In this document: positions 49,858 through 59,700 of the stretch, one piece after another
Layout: each line of letters begins with the position of its first letter
Numbering within the stretch: position 1 is the stretch's first letter
Source of the DNA: Streptomyces sp. NBC_00704
GTDB lineage: Bacteria; Actinomycetota; Actinomycetes; Streptomycetales; Streptomycetaceae
DNA length: 64,000 nt
Reading direction: 5' to 3'
NCBI RefSeq assembly: GCF_036226605.1
Contig: NZ_CP109000.1
Span: forward strand, 5,762,501 to 5,826,500
Program-made: the position numbers and the translations under genes
Notes under the pieces: model-generated
Database searches by the model: none
Seen by the model: the letters and a program-made list of their open reading frames with translations, nothing else
Told to the model about the DNA's origin: nothing

Positions 49858-50439
49858 CTACCGCAGGCGCGCCATCAGCGCGTGCTCCACGAGCGTGATC
49901 AGAGCCGACTTCGCGTCCGCACGGTGGCGCGCGTCGGTCGTGATGATCGGGGTGTCCGGGCCGATCTGCAGCGCCTCGCGCACCTCGTCCGGGTTGTACG
50001 GCTGGTTGCCGTCGAAGCCGTTGAGCGCGATGACGAAGGGGAGGCCGCTGTTCTCGAAGTAGTCGACCGCGGGGAAGCAGTCGGCGAGACGGCGGGTGTC
50101 GACGAGCACGATCGCACCGATGGCGCCGCGCACCAGGTCGTCCCACATGAACCAGAAACGGTCCTGGCCGGGCGTGCCGAAGAGGTAGAGGATCAGGTCC
50201 TGATCCAGGGTGATGCGGCCGAAGTCCATCGCGACCGTGGTGGTCGTCTTGTCCCCGGTGTGGGTGAGGTCGTCGATGCCCGCCGACGCTGACGTCATGA
50301 CGGCCTCGGTGCGCAGCGGATTGATCTCCGAAACAGCCCCGACGAACGTGGTCTTGCCCACGCCGAAGCCGCCCGCCACCACGATCTTCGCGGAAGTGGT
50401 GGAGCGGGAGGGACCCCCGCTAGAGCTTGCGAAGTCCAC
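49858..50439 (-). CDS. cvnD2: conservon GTP-binding protein CvnD2
   Basis: 193-aa small GTPase-like protein of the streptomycete conservon set. P-loop GGFGVGKTTFVG near residues 23-34, switch/G3 LFGTPGQDRFWFMW, and an NGFD motif in place of the usual NKxD. Conservon proteins form a membrane-associated complex resembling a simple G-protein system. The GTG at 50439 lies inside the 3' end of cvnC2 (20-bp overlap). Past the N terminus, CvnD2 differs from CvnD1 at only about six positions. Confidence 0.93.
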   Translation of the reverse strand: MDFASSSGGPSRSTTSAKIVVAGGFGVGKTTFVGAVSEINPLRTEAVMTSASAGIDDLTHTGDKTTTTVAMDFGRITLDQDLILYLFGTPGQDRFWFMWDDLVRGAIGAIVLVDTRRLADCFPAVDYFENSGLPFVIALNGFDGNQPYNPDEVREALQIGPDTPIITTDARHRADAKSALITLVEHALMARLR

Positions 50440-51007
50440 TGAGCACCCTTTCGAGCAGTGTCACGGCTGGCTGGCCGCCGGCGCTCTCGTCGCCGCCGGG
50501 CTGATGGATGGCGACCAGGCCCGCCTCCGCCAAGTCGGCGACGAGGATCCTGGCCACGCCGAGGGGGATGGTCAGCAGCGCCGAGATCTCGGCGACCGAC
50601 TTGATCTCTCGGCAGAGGTTGCAGATCCGCTGATGCTCGGGCAACTGGCCCTGCATCTGGTGCGGCTGCGCGGTGGTGTGCACCAGCGCCTCGATGGCGA
50701 GCTGGTAACGCGGGCGGGTCCGGCCGCCGGTCATGGCGTACGGACGCACCAGCGGGTTGTTCGCCGCCCCGGCGGGAGCCGCCTCGGGCGTGCGGCGATG
50801 GGGCTGCACGGGCTGGATGCGCGGCGCCTGCGGCTGGTCGTACGGGGAAGGCCCGGGACCCTGGGGGGACTGGGGCGCGTACGGCCGCTGCTGGCTGGGC
50901 GCGGAGGGGAAGTTGTAACGGTTCGGGTTCTGGGAACCGTCGCCCTGGCCCTGGGCAGGGCCGTACGACCAGTTACCCGAATTGGAACCGCCTGGTGGTG
51001 TTGCCAC
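50420..51007 (-). CDS. cvnC2: conservon DUF742 protein CvnC2
   Basis: 195-aa protein. A disordered Gln/Pro/Asn-rich N terminus (1-80) is followed by the DUF742 winged-helix-like domain from NPLVRPYAMTGGRTRPRYQL to LLERVLSGLRKL, including EHQRICNLCREIKSVAEISA. GTG 51007 is chosen because GGAGGAGGAGAG lies just upstream; an in-frame start at 51046 would precede the ribosome-binding site. Conservon role: adaptor between CvnA/B and CvnD. Its N-terminal extension is much longer than in CvnC1. Confidence 0.9.
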   Translation of the reverse strand: MATPPGGSNSGNWSYGPAQGQGDGSQNPNRYNFPSAPSQQRPYAPQSPQGPGPSPYDQPQAPRIQPVQPHRRTPEAAPAGAANNPLVRPYAMTGGRTRPRYQLAIEALVHTTAQPHQMQGQLPEHQRICNLCREIKSVAEISALLTIPLGVARILVADLAEAGLVAIHQPGGDESAGGQPAVTLLERVLSGLRKL

Positions 51008-51103
51008 TCTCTCTCCTCCTCCGACTGTGCCTGGCCTCCATCGCATGGAAGCCGCGTCCCGAAACCCTACGGCCTCGGGACGTCAAACCGCACCGTCCCG
51101 CTG

Positions 51104-51526
51104 TTAGTTGAGAAGGCTCCCCTGGAGCTCCGCTCGAAGGTCGGGCGTCAGGACCGAGCCGGCCCGGTCCACCAGAAGGGCCATCTCGTACCCAATGAGG
51201 CCGATGTCCGCCTCCGGGTGCGCGAGCACCGCGAGCGAGGAACCGTCGGATACGGACATGATGAAGAGGAATCCCCGCTCCATCTCCACAACCGTCTGGT
51301 TCACGCTGCCGCCCTCGAAGATCCGGGAGGCGCCTGCCGTCAGGGACGTCAGGCCGGAGGCGACGGCCGCGAGCTGGTCGGCACGGTCACGGGGAAAGCC
51401 TTCGGACATCGCCAGAAGGAGTCCGTCGGCGGAGACCACCACCGTGTGGGACACCCCCGGGGTGTTGTCCACGAAGTTGGTGATCAACCAGTTCAGGTTC
51501 TGTGCCGCCTGGCTCATCGGGCTCAC
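51104..51526 (-). CDS. cvnB2: conservon roadblock/LC7 protein CvnB2
   Basis: 140-aa roadblock/LC7 domain protein (QAAQNLNWLITNFVDNTPGV, VVSADGLLLAMSEGF, ASGLTSLTAGASRIFEGG, VLAHPEADIGLIGYEM). Such domains act as regulators of small GTPases. GTG 51526 has AGGAG at the end of cvnA2 7-8 nt upstream; an in-frame ATG 9 nt later (51517) is the alternative. The same choice occurs in cvnB1. It differs from CvnB1 at about six positions past the start. Confidence 0.92.
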   Translation of the reverse strand: MSPMSQAAQNLNWLITNFVDNTPGVSHTVVVSADGLLLAMSEGFPRDRADQLAAVASGLTSLTAGASRIFEGGSVNQTVVEMERGFLFIMSVSDGSSLAVLAHPEADIGLIGYEMALLVDRAGSVLTPDLRAELQGSLLN

Positions 51527-51527
51527 A

Positions 51528-54500
51528 CTAACGCTCCTGGTCGTAGGTGCTGTCAGAACCGAAGCCCTGACCGTTCGTTTCACTGCTGCCTGCGTTGCGT
51601 CCGCGCTGGACGCCCCGACGCAGGTTGCTCAGCCTGCCTCGGACGTCCTCCGGGGCGCGGGAGACCTGTGGGCCGCCCTGAGGTGTGTTCTCGGCGGCGC
51701 CCTCGATCAGATTGGCCTTGGGCACCCGCCGCGGCAGGCCGGAGGAGGTGACCCCGCCCGCCTTGGGCTTCTTCAGAGCGGAGGCCTGATGCCAGCGCTC
51801 GTCGTTCGCCGATCGCCAGACGTCGCTGCCGCCGCCGTTCTCGGAGGAGGTGGCCGGCGCTTCCTGCCTCGCGGGCCGCGTGCCGTTCGCACCGCTTGCG
51901 GTGGATCCGCGGCGAGGCAGACCGGCTTCGGTCAGCGCGTGGGGGGCGGAGGGGCCCGGTCCCGGACGGTCGAAGCCTACGCGGTTCTGTTCGCCCGCGT
52001 CAGCGGCCTGCACGGATTCCGCTTCCGGAGCGTACTGGTCCGGGTAACCGTTCTGGTAACCGTTCGTGTGGCCGTTCTGCTGAGGCCAGTCGTCCTGGTA
52101 GGACTGCTGCTCCTCGTAGGGCGGGAAGCCCTCGGAGCCGTCGGCCGGGGCAGGCGTCCGCTCCTCCTGGACGGGCTGGACGGGCTCCGCGTACGCGGGG
52201 TCCGGATAGCCGCCGTTCGAGGTGAAGGCGTCGTTCTGCGGCAGGCCGCCGTTCTGACCGAAGTACTGGTCGTCGTACGCCGGGCGCTGCTGCTCCTCGT
52301 ACGCCGTCTGCCGGTCGAACGTCCCGGGCCGGTCGGCGTAGCCGGTGGCGTTGGGGTCGTAGCCGTTCTGGGCGGCGTTCTGCGCGGGGTCGTAGCCGTT
52401 CTGTCCCGCGCCGTACTCCTGCTGGCGGGGGGCGTCGAAGCCCTCGGCGTACGAGCCGGCCTCGGCGGGCTGCTGCCCGAACTGACCGGCCTGCTGCCCC
52501 TGCCCGCCCGGCTGTACCTGGTTCCCCGGCTGTACCTGGTTCCCCTGCTGTCCCTGCTGGCTCTGCTGTCCCGGCTGGTCCTGCTGGTCGCCGGGGGTCT
52601 CCAGTGCGGCGCGTCGTTCCTCGCGCAGCAGGGAGCGGCCCACCGGGTCCAGTTCGCGGATGTCGTCCGGGACCTCGTAGCGGCTGTCGTCGAAGCCCAG
52701 CTCGGCGGCCGTGCGCATCGGCAGACCGGTGTTGAAGTCCTCGCCGCCGAAGTTCTGCTGCTGCTGCTCGGGGATGATCTGCGAGACCGTGAAGTCGTCG
52801 CGCGACTGCTGCTGTTCGCCGCCGCCACCGTGGGTGATGGCGTCCGGCAGCATGACCAGCGAGGTGGTGCCGGCCTGCTCGCCCGAGGGGCGCAGCTGGA
52901 CGCGGATGCCGTGCCGGTCGGACAGCCGGCCGACCACGAACAGGCCCATGCGCTGCGAGATCGCGGCGTCCACGGTCGGCGGGTTGGCCAGCTTGTGGTT
53001 GATGTCCGCGAAGTCCTCGGCGGTGAGGCCGATGCCCTTGTCGTGGATCTCGATCATGACCCGGCCGTCGGGGAGACGGGTGGCGGTCACCCGGACCTTG
53101 GTCTGCGGCGAGGAGAACGTGGTGGCGTTCTCCAGCAGCTCGGCGAGCAGGTGCACGAGGTCGGTCACGGCGCGGCCGTGGATCTCGGCCTCCGGGACGC
53201 CCGACAGCTCGACGCGCTCGTACTGCTCCACCTCGGAGGAGGCGGCGCGCAGCACGTCGACCAGCGGGACCGGCTGGTCCCAGCGGCGGCCCGGCTCCTC
53301 GCCGGCCAGGACCAGGAGGTTCTCGCCGTTGCGGCGCATACGGGTCGCGAGGTGGTCCAGGCGGAAGAGGTTCTCCAGCTGGTCCGGGTCGGCCTCGTTG
53401 TTCTCCAGGTCGGTGATCAGGGTCAGCTGGCCCTCGATCAGCGACTGGTTGCGGCGCGAGAGGTTGGTGAAGATCGCGTTGATGTTGCCCCGCAGCAGGG
53501 CCTGCTCGGCGGCGAGCCGGACCGCCTCGCGGTGGACCTGGTCGAAGGCGCGGGCGACTTCGCCGATCTCGTCCGTGGTGGTGATCGGGATGGCCTGGAC
53601 ACGGGTGTCCACGCGTCCGGGGTCGGTGCGCGAGAGCTGGTCGACCAGCATCGGCAGCCGCTGTTCGGCGATGCCGAAGGCCGCGTTGCGCAGCTGGCGC
53701 ATCGCGCGGCTCATCTGGCGTGCCACGGCGCCGGCGAGGATGAACGCCAGAAGCAGGGCGACGACGACGGCGGCGCCGGTGATGATCGCGGACGTCTTGG
53801 CGTCAGCGGCGATGTCCGAGGCCTCGGTCACGGCCTTGTCGGCCATGTCCGACTCGATCTGCCGGTAGGCGTCGTACTTCAGCGTGGTGACCGCCCACCA
53901 GTTCTCCTTGCTGATGCCCTTCTGGGCGAGACCGGCGCGCTCGGCGCCCGAGGTGGTCTCCATCGTGGAGATCGCGCCGACCATCGTGGTCGGGTCGGAC
54001 GGCGGCGGAACGTAGTCCGGGTCCTTCTGCTTCTGCTCGGCGGCCAGCGCGGCGCCGTCGCCCTTGATCTTCGCGCTGGCGTCCTCCAGCCGCTTCGCGT
54101 CCGCCTCGGTGCCGCCGCCGATGTACTCCTCGACGGCGATGCCCTCGAGGTAGGCGTAGGAGGAGAGGGAGACCTTCTGCTTGGCGAAGTCCGTGTCCTG
54201 CGGGCCCGGCTTGATCAGCAGGTGCATGCCGATCGAGCGCTCCAGGGAGAGCGCGGCCTTGGTCAGCGAGATGGCGTAGACGGTACGGCCGTACGAGGTG
54301 ATGTTTCCGGTGCCCAGACCCAGCTCGTTGGAGAACTCCATCAGCGGGTGCGCGACCTGGGTGTAGCCCTCTTCGGTCTGCACGCCGGCGAGCTTGGAGG
54401 TGTAGGAGGCCGCGCGCAGCGCGGGCAGCTTGGTCTCGGTGACGCGGAACAGCTTCAGCCTGCGTTCCAGGCCGGGCTTGGACGGCATGTTCTGCGCGGC

Positions 54501-54923
54501 CGCGTCGAAGGCGTCGGCGGCGGCGTCGGTGGCCTTGCGGGAGTCCGCGACCGTGGCGTCGTCCTTCTTGCCGGCCAGCAGGGGGGCCGCGGAGACGTCG
54601 CGCTCCTTGTAGAGGGCGTCGCCGTAGCTCAGCGCGGCCCGCACCAGACGCGCGGTGTTCTCCGCGTCCTCGGCCTCCTGCCAGGTGTCGATCGAGCTCT
54701 TCACCTGGAAGCCGCCCATGACCAGGCCGACCACCACGGGTATGAGCAGGATCGCGTTCAGCCGGGTCGGCACCCGCCAGTTGCGCGGGGAGAGGCGGCC
54801 GCCGCTCTTCGCGGGCGCGGCCGCCGGCTCCGAGCCGGCCACGGGGGCGGTCGCCGCTCCGCGCGGCGGCGGGGTGAAGTTGCCCCGCGCCGCCGGCTCG
54901 GGACTTTTCTTGCTTCGCCTCAC
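51528..54923 (-). CDS. cvnA2: conservon sensor histidine-kinase-like protein CvnA2
   Basis: 1131-aa membrane sensor. TM1 at about 54-74, an extracytoplasmic nitrate/nitrite-sensor-like (NIT) domain at about 80-375, TM2 at 378-400, HAMP to about 470, a DHp-like helix with FRLDHLATRM (His524), and an HATPase domain with N-box ELLENAT (595-601), G1 DKGIGL (628-633) and G2 MGLFVVGRL. Residues ~700-1131 form a long Gln/Asn/Gly/Tyr-rich disordered tail ending in a conserved segment (SGLPRRVP, SRAPEDVRGRL). The GTG at 54923 follows GAGAGG. cvnB2 starts 1 bp after its stop. Confidence 0.93.
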   Translation of the reverse strand: MRRSKKSPEPAARGNFTPPPRGAATAPVAGSEPAAAPAKSGGRLSPRNWRVPTRLNAILLIPVVVGLVMGGFQVKSSIDTWQEAEDAENTARLVRAALSYGDALYKERDVSAAPLLAGKKDDATVADSRKATDAAADAFDAAAQNMPSKPGLERRLKLFRVTETKLPALRAASYTSKLAGVQTEEGYTQVAHPLMEFSNELGLGTGNITSYGRTVYAISLTKAALSLERSIGMHLLIKPGPQDTDFAKQKVSLSSYAYLEGIAVEEYIGGGTEADAKRLEDASAKIKGDGAALAAEQKQKDPDYVPPPSDPTTMVGAISTMETTSGAERAGLAQKGISKENWWAVTTLKYDAYRQIESDMADKAVTEASDIAADAKTSAIITGAAVVVALLLAFILAGAVARQMSRAMRQLRNAAFGIAEQRLPMLVDQLSRTDPGRVDTRVQAIPITTTDEIGEVARAFDQVHREAVRLAAEQALLRGNINAIFTNLSRRNQSLIEGQLTLITDLENNEADPDQLENLFRLDHLATRMRRNGENLLVLAGEEPGRRWDQPVPLVDVLRAASSEVEQYERVELSGVPEAEIHGRAVTDLVHLLAELLENATTFSSPQTKVRVTATRLPDGRVMIEIHDKGIGLTAEDFADINHKLANPPTVDAAISQRMGLFVVGRLSDRHGIRVQLRPSGEQAGTTSLVMLPDAITHGGGGEQQQSRDDFTVSQIIPEQQQQNFGGEDFNTGLPMRTAAELGFDDSRYEVPDDIRELDPVGRSLLREERRAALETPGDQQDQPGQQSQQGQQGNQVQPGNQVQPGGQGQQAGQFGQQPAEAGSYAEGFDAPRQQEYGAGQNGYDPAQNAAQNGYDPNATGYADRPGTFDRQTAYEEQQRPAYDDQYFGQNGGLPQNDAFTSNGGYPDPAYAEPVQPVQEERTPAPADGSEGFPPYEEQQSYQDDWPQQNGHTNGYQNGYPDQYAPEAESVQAADAGEQNRVGFDRPGPGPSAPHALTEAGLPRRGSTASGANGTRPARQEAPATSSENGGGSDVWRSANDERWHQASALKKPKAGGVTSSGLPRRVPKANLIEGAAENTPQGGPQVSRAPEDVRGRLSNLRRGVQRGRNAGSSETNGQGFGSDSTYDQER

Positions 54924-55300
54924 TCGACCAACAACCTCTCGGCGGTCGGCACCTTCGTCGTGCCGCAGTGTCTCAGAGCCCGGTCAGCCATCGACCATGA
55001 GTACGTCATTGACTATTGGGCAGTTCAGGCATTCCAGCACGACGACCAGTCCTCTTCCAAACATGAGTAAGAGAGGGTTCGACGTGATGTAAACCCCAGA
55101 TAAAACGGTCAAAAAGAACGAGCCCCGTCAAAAGACGGGGCCTTCGTGCGCACAGTGAGACCGAACGACCGCGACGCGTGGCCGCGTTCGCCGATTCCTC
55201 TGCCGAAACGTTATGAACACCGGAGCCGGCCGTGTCAAAGGCCACAGCCGGCTCCGAAGCGTCTACGACAACCGCCGTAGGTGCACGGTGTTGTCGAAAA
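54924..55300 (-). promoter_or_regulatory. 377-bp gap: end of cvn1 operon and promoter region of cvn2
   Basis: Holds the two terminator hairpins of cvn1 (55221-55256 and 55132-55151) and then about 200 bp of AT-richer sequence (54990-55110) that must carry the cvn2 promoter. No coding sequence is supported here and no specific -10/-35 pair stands out. Confidence 0.55.
55132..55151 (-). terminator. intrinsic terminator downstream of cvn1
   Basis: GCCCCGTC (55132-55139) pairs perfectly with 55144-55151 across an AAAA loop. On the minus strand it is followed by TCGTTCTTTTT, one of the few U-rich terminators in the window. A second hairpin (CGGAGCCGGC 55221-55230 with 55247-55256) lies between it and cvnD1. 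Confidence 0.85.
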
Positions 55301-55876
55301 TTACCGCAGTCGTGCCATGAGCGCGTGCTCGACCAGCGTGATCAGCGCGCTCTTGGCGTCCGAGCGGTGCCGGGCGTCCGTCGTGATGATCGGGGTGTCC
55401 GGACCGATCTGCAGCGCCTCGCGCACCTCTTCGGGCTGGTAGGGCTGCTGGCCGTCGAAGCCGTTGAGGGCGACGACGAACGGCAGGCCGCTGTTCTCGA
55501 AGTAGTCGACCGCCGGGAAGCAGTCGGCCAGCCGCCGCGTGTCCACCAGCACCACGGCGCCGATCGCGCCGCGCACCAGGTCGTCCCACATGAACCAGAA
55601 GCGGTCCTGACCCGGCGTCCCGAACAGGTAGAGGATCAGGTCCTGGTCGAGCGTGATGCGGCCGAAGTCCATGGCCACCGTGGTGGTGGTCTTGTCCCCG
55701 GTGTGGGTGAGGTCGTCGATGCCCGCGCTCGCGGACGTCATGACGGCCTCCGTGCGCAGCGGGTTGATCTCGGAGACGGCGCCCACGAACGTGGTCTTGC
55801 CCACGCCGAAGCCGCCCGCCACCACGATCTTCGCGGAGGTGGTGGCCCGCCCTCCGTCAGAGCTTGCGAAGTCCAC
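55301..55876 (-). CDS. cvnD1: conservon GTP-binding protein CvnD1
   Basis: 191-aa paralogue of CvnD2 with the same P-loop (GGFGVGKTTFVG), LFGTPGQ and NGFD motifs. The GTG at 55876 overlaps the end of cvnC1 by 20 bp, exactly as in cvn2. In S. coelicolor the cvn1 proteins influence development; this assignment is by synteny. Last gene of the cvn1 operon, followed by two hairpins. Confidence 0.93.
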   Translation of the reverse strand: MDFASSDGGRATTSAKIVVAGGFGVGKTTFVGAVSEINPLRTEAVMTSASAGIDDLTHTGDKTTTTVAMDFGRITLDQDLILYLFGTPGQDRFWFMWDDLVRGAIGAVVLVDTRRLADCFPAVDYFENSGLPFVVALNGFDGQQPYQPEEVREALQIGPDTPIITTDARHRSDAKSALITLVEHALMARLR

Positions 55877-56255
55877 TGAGCACCCTTTCGAGCAGCGTCA
55901 CGTCAGGTGCGCCGCCGTTGTTCTCGTCGCCGCCCGGCTGGTGGATGGCCACCAGACCGGCCTCGGCGAGGTCCGCGACGAGGATCCGAGCCACCCCCAG
56001 TGGCATGGCCAGCAGCGCCGACACCTCGGCGACCGACTTCACCTCACGGCACAGGTGGCAGATGCGCTGGTGCTCGGGAAGCAGCCCCATGAGCGCTGCC
56101 GGGTCGGCCGTGGTGCTGATCAGCGCCTCGATGGCGAGCTGATAACGCGGCCGGGTCCGGCCACCGGTCATCGCGTACGGACGCACCAGCGGCTGGTCGC
56201 CCTCATCCCCGTACGGCTCCGCGTACGGGTCATGATGGGCGGTGGGCGGGGTCAT
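55857..56255 (-). CDS. cvnC1: conservon DUF742 protein CvnC1
   Basis: 132-aa DUF742 protein: QPLVRPYAMTGGRTRPRYQL, EHQRICHLCREVKSVAEVSA and LLERVLSGLRKL. The ATG at 56255 has GGAGGATCC directly upstream; the longer open frame to 56429 has no ribosome-binding site. It lacks the long Gln/Pro-rich N-terminal extension of CvnC2, having only ~20 residues before the domain. Confidence 0.92.
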   Translation of the reverse strand: MTPPTAHHDPYAEPYGDEGDQPLVRPYAMTGGRTRPRYQLAIEALISTTADPAALMGLLPEHQRICHLCREVKSVAEVSALLAMPLGVARILVADLAEAGLVAIHQPGGDENNGGAPDVTLLERVLSGLRKL

Positions 56256-56367
56256 GGATCCTCCGGGCGGGACAGCATTCTCGGATTGTCGTGCCGTCCG
56301 TCTGGGCCGGTGGGGGGATTGTGTCGGCCGGACGGTGATTTCGTGAGGTGGGTGGTACGAGGGCGGG

Positions 56368-56790
56368 TCAGTGGAGCAGACTGCCCTGGAGCTCGGCGCG
56401 CAGATCCGGCGTGAGCACCGCTCCCGCACGATCGACGAGGAGCGCCATCTCGTAGCCGACGAGGCCGATGTCGCACTCCGGGTGCGCGAGCACGGCGAGC
56501 GACGAGCCGTCCGAGACGGACATGAGGAAGAGGAACCCTCGTTCCATCTCGACGACGGTCTGCGCCACGCTGCCGCCCTCGAAGATCCGGGACGCGCCGG
56601 CGGTCAGCGAGGTGAGTCCCGACGCGACGGCCGCCAGCTGGTCGGCACGGTCGCGCGGGAAGCCCTCGGACATCGCGAGCAGGAGCCCGTCGGCGGAGAC
56701 CACGACGGTGTGGGACACCCCTGGGGTGTTGTCCACGAAGTTGGTGATCAACCAGTTCAGGTTCTGTGCTGCCTGGCTCATCTGGCTCAA
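56368..56790 (-). CDS. cvnB1: conservon roadblock/LC7 protein CvnB1
   Basis: 140-aa roadblock/LC7 protein nearly identical to CvnB2. TTG 56790 lies immediately after the cvnA1 stop, with AGGAG 7 nt upstream; ATG 56781 (137 aa) is the alternative and would have the Shine-Dalgarno 16 nt away. Expected to bind CvnA1 and CvnD1 at the membrane. Confidence 0.92.
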   Translation of the reverse strand: MSQMSQAAQNLNWLITNFVDNTPGVSHTVVVSADGLLLAMSEGFPRDRADQLAAVASGLTSLTAGASRIFEGGSVAQTVVEMERGFLFLMSVSDGSSLAVLAHPECDIGLVGYEMALLVDRAGAVLTPDLRAELQGSLLH

Positions 56791-59700
56791 CTAACGCTCC
56801 TGCTGGTGAGTGGGGCTGGGGAAACTGCCGGTCTGGGGGCCGTTGCCGGCCTGTCGACCCTGTGCGATGCCCCGACGGAGATTGGTCAGCCGGCCGCGTA
56901 CGTCGTCAGGCGCACGCGAGACCTGCGGACCGCTTTGGTGCTGTTGCTGCTGAGCGGTGCCCGGGACGAGGTTCGCCCTGGGCACCCGGCGCGGCAGACC
57001 GGAGGTGGTGACGCCGCCCGCGGCCGGCTGCCTGACACGCTCTGCCTGCCGGACGAGTTCGTCGTTCGGCGAGGTGCGCCAGGAGGCAGTGGCGGCGGGA
57101 CGCTGGGGTGCGGCCGGAGCCGGCTGCTGCGGCTGCGACTGCTGGGGCTCCGGGGCCGTGCCGCCCGCCTGCTGACCGTGGAACCAGTTGGTCTCCAGCG
57201 TGTCGTACAGCGGGGTGCGGCCGTCGCCCGGACCGGCCGGCGGCAGGGCCTCCGGCCGGTCCGGAGTGCCGTAGCCGTCCTGCTGCGGAGCGGCGAACCG
57301 GCCCGCGGCCGAGGGGTCCTGGCGGTCGGGCAGCGCGTGCTGCCCGGTGCCGGAGCCGTCGTAGCCGGGGGCGGCGTACTGACCGGTGGAGCCGTTGTCG
57401 TAGGCCTGCGGGGCGTACTGGCCGGGGTTCGCGGGGGCGTTCTGCCCGCCCGGGGCACCGAAGACGTCGGAGCGGGTGAAGCCGTTGTCGTCCGGGCGGC
57501 CGGACGTGCCGGGCCGTTCGAAGCGGCCGCCGTCCTGCTGCCCGTTCGCACCGCTGGCGCCGTTGACGCCGTTCAGGCCCGGACGCTGGAACTGGCCCGT
57601 GTCCTGGCGTCCGTCGTAACCGCCCTGCGGGGCGCTCACAGCCGGGAACTGGCCCGTGCTCTGCAGCCCGTTCGCGACCGGACGGCCGAAGTCGGCGGGG
57701 CCCGCCGGGCCCTGGCGCTCGTCCATCCGCGGGACGGCGGGTATCTCGGCGGTGGCGCCGGGACCCTGCCGGTCGTCGATGCGCGGCATCCGCGACGTCT
57801 GGGCGACGTCCGGCTCCTCGTGGCCGCGCGGAGCGTCCAGCGGGGTGCGCGGCACCGGCGGCTGGGCGTTCTCGTCGCCCCAGCTGGTCACGCGCGGCTG
57901 CGGGTTGCCGCCGGGCAGCTCGGCGCGCGGACCCCCGCGCGGCGGCAGCTGCGGCTGACGGCCGCGGCCGCCCTGCTCGTTCTTGGCGCCCCGCTGCTGC
58001 GGCGGACGTCCGCCGCCGAACATGTCCGTGCCCTGCGTGCCCGTGCCGGCGGCCTGCATGCCCTGCGGCGCGCCCGGCGCCTGGCCGCCGAAGCCGGCGC
58101 CGGCCGGAGCCGGACGGCCCTGCTGGGGGGAGAGCGGAGGCTGCTGCGGTCCGCGCGGCGGCTGGCCGCCGGGACGGCCACCGCTGTCACGGCCGGGCAG
58201 CGCGGCCCGGGGACCCTGGCCGCCGGCGAGCCGGCCGCCCCCGCCGGAACCGGCGCCGAGGGCGCCGCCGCCGTTCGGGGCGCCCGCACCGAGCGCACCG
58301 CCCTGCGAGCCGTTCTGACGACGCGCGGCGGCGACGCCGGCGGCGGCCTGCGCGGCGGCGGGACCGCCGGCCGAGCCGCCCTGGCCGGGCTTGGGCTGGG
58401 GCTTCTTGCCGCCCTGGGCGACGTCCACGGGCAGCATGACCAGCGCGGTCGTGCCACCGGAGTCGGACGGGCGCAGCTGGATGCGGATGCCGTGACGCTG
58501 CGACAGCCGGCCGACCACGAACAGACCCATGCGCCGGGAGACGGACACGTCCACGGTCGGCGGCGAGGCGAGCCGCTCGTTGATCGCGGCGAGGTCCTCG
58601 GGGGACAGGCCGATGCCGGTGTCGTGGATCTCGATCAGCACGCGGCCGTCGGGCAGCGCGTGACCGGTGACCTTGACCTTGGTCTGCGGGGAGGAGAACG
58701 ACGTGGCGTTCTCCAGCAGCTCGGCGAGCAGGTGCACGAGGTCGTTGACGACCCGGCCGGCCACTTCGGTGGTGGGCACGGAGGAGAGCTCGATGCGCTC
58801 GTACTGCTCCACCTCGGAGGCGGCGGCGCGCAGGACGTCGACCAGCGGGACCGGCCGGGTCCAGCGGCGGCCGGGCTCCTCGCCGGCGAGGACGAGGAGG
58901 TTCTCGCCGTTACGGCGCATGCGGGTCGCGAGGTGGTCGAGCTTGAAGAGCGAGGACAGCTGGTCCGGGTCGGCCTCGCGGGACTCCAGTTCGGAGATGA
59001 GCGAGAGCTGACGCTGGATGAGGCCCTGGGAGCGGCGCGAGAGGTTGGTGAACATCGCGTTGACGTTGCCCCGCAGCAGGGCCTGCTCGGCGGCGAGGCG
59101 GACCGCCTCGCGGTGCACGTCGTCGAAGGCCGCGGCCACCTGGCCGATCTCGTCGCGGGAGTGCACACCGACCGACTCCACGGACGTGTCGACGTCCTGC
59201 GGGTCGGACTCGGACAGCTGCTTGACCAGCTCGGGCAGCCGGTCCTGGGCGACCTTGGTGGCGGTCTCCTGGAGGCGGCGCAGCGAGCGGATCATGGACC
59301 GGGCGACGACGAACGCGCCGACCAGCGACACGCCCAGCACGAGCAGGATGAGCGCACCGGAGATGATCGCCTCGCGCTCGGACTCGGAGCGCAGCTCACG
59401 CGCCTTCTGCTCCATGTCCTCGAGCAGCGTGTGCTCGATGTTGTTCATCTGCTTGATCTTGGTCGAGCTGTCGTCGATCCAGTCCCGGTACGAGCGCTTG
59501 TCCAGGGACTGCAGACCCGTGCTGGAGTTGAGCGCGCGGCGGGCGTAGGTGTCGGCCTCCTCGATGACGGGGTTGCCCTTGTCGATCGGCTGGAGCAGCT
59601 CGTCGGCGGCGTCGTTGCCGTAGATGCTGCGGAAGGTCGACTCTTCGCGGTCCTCGTTGTCGACCGCGGCGTTGCCGTACTGCCGGTCGTTCTCGGACAT

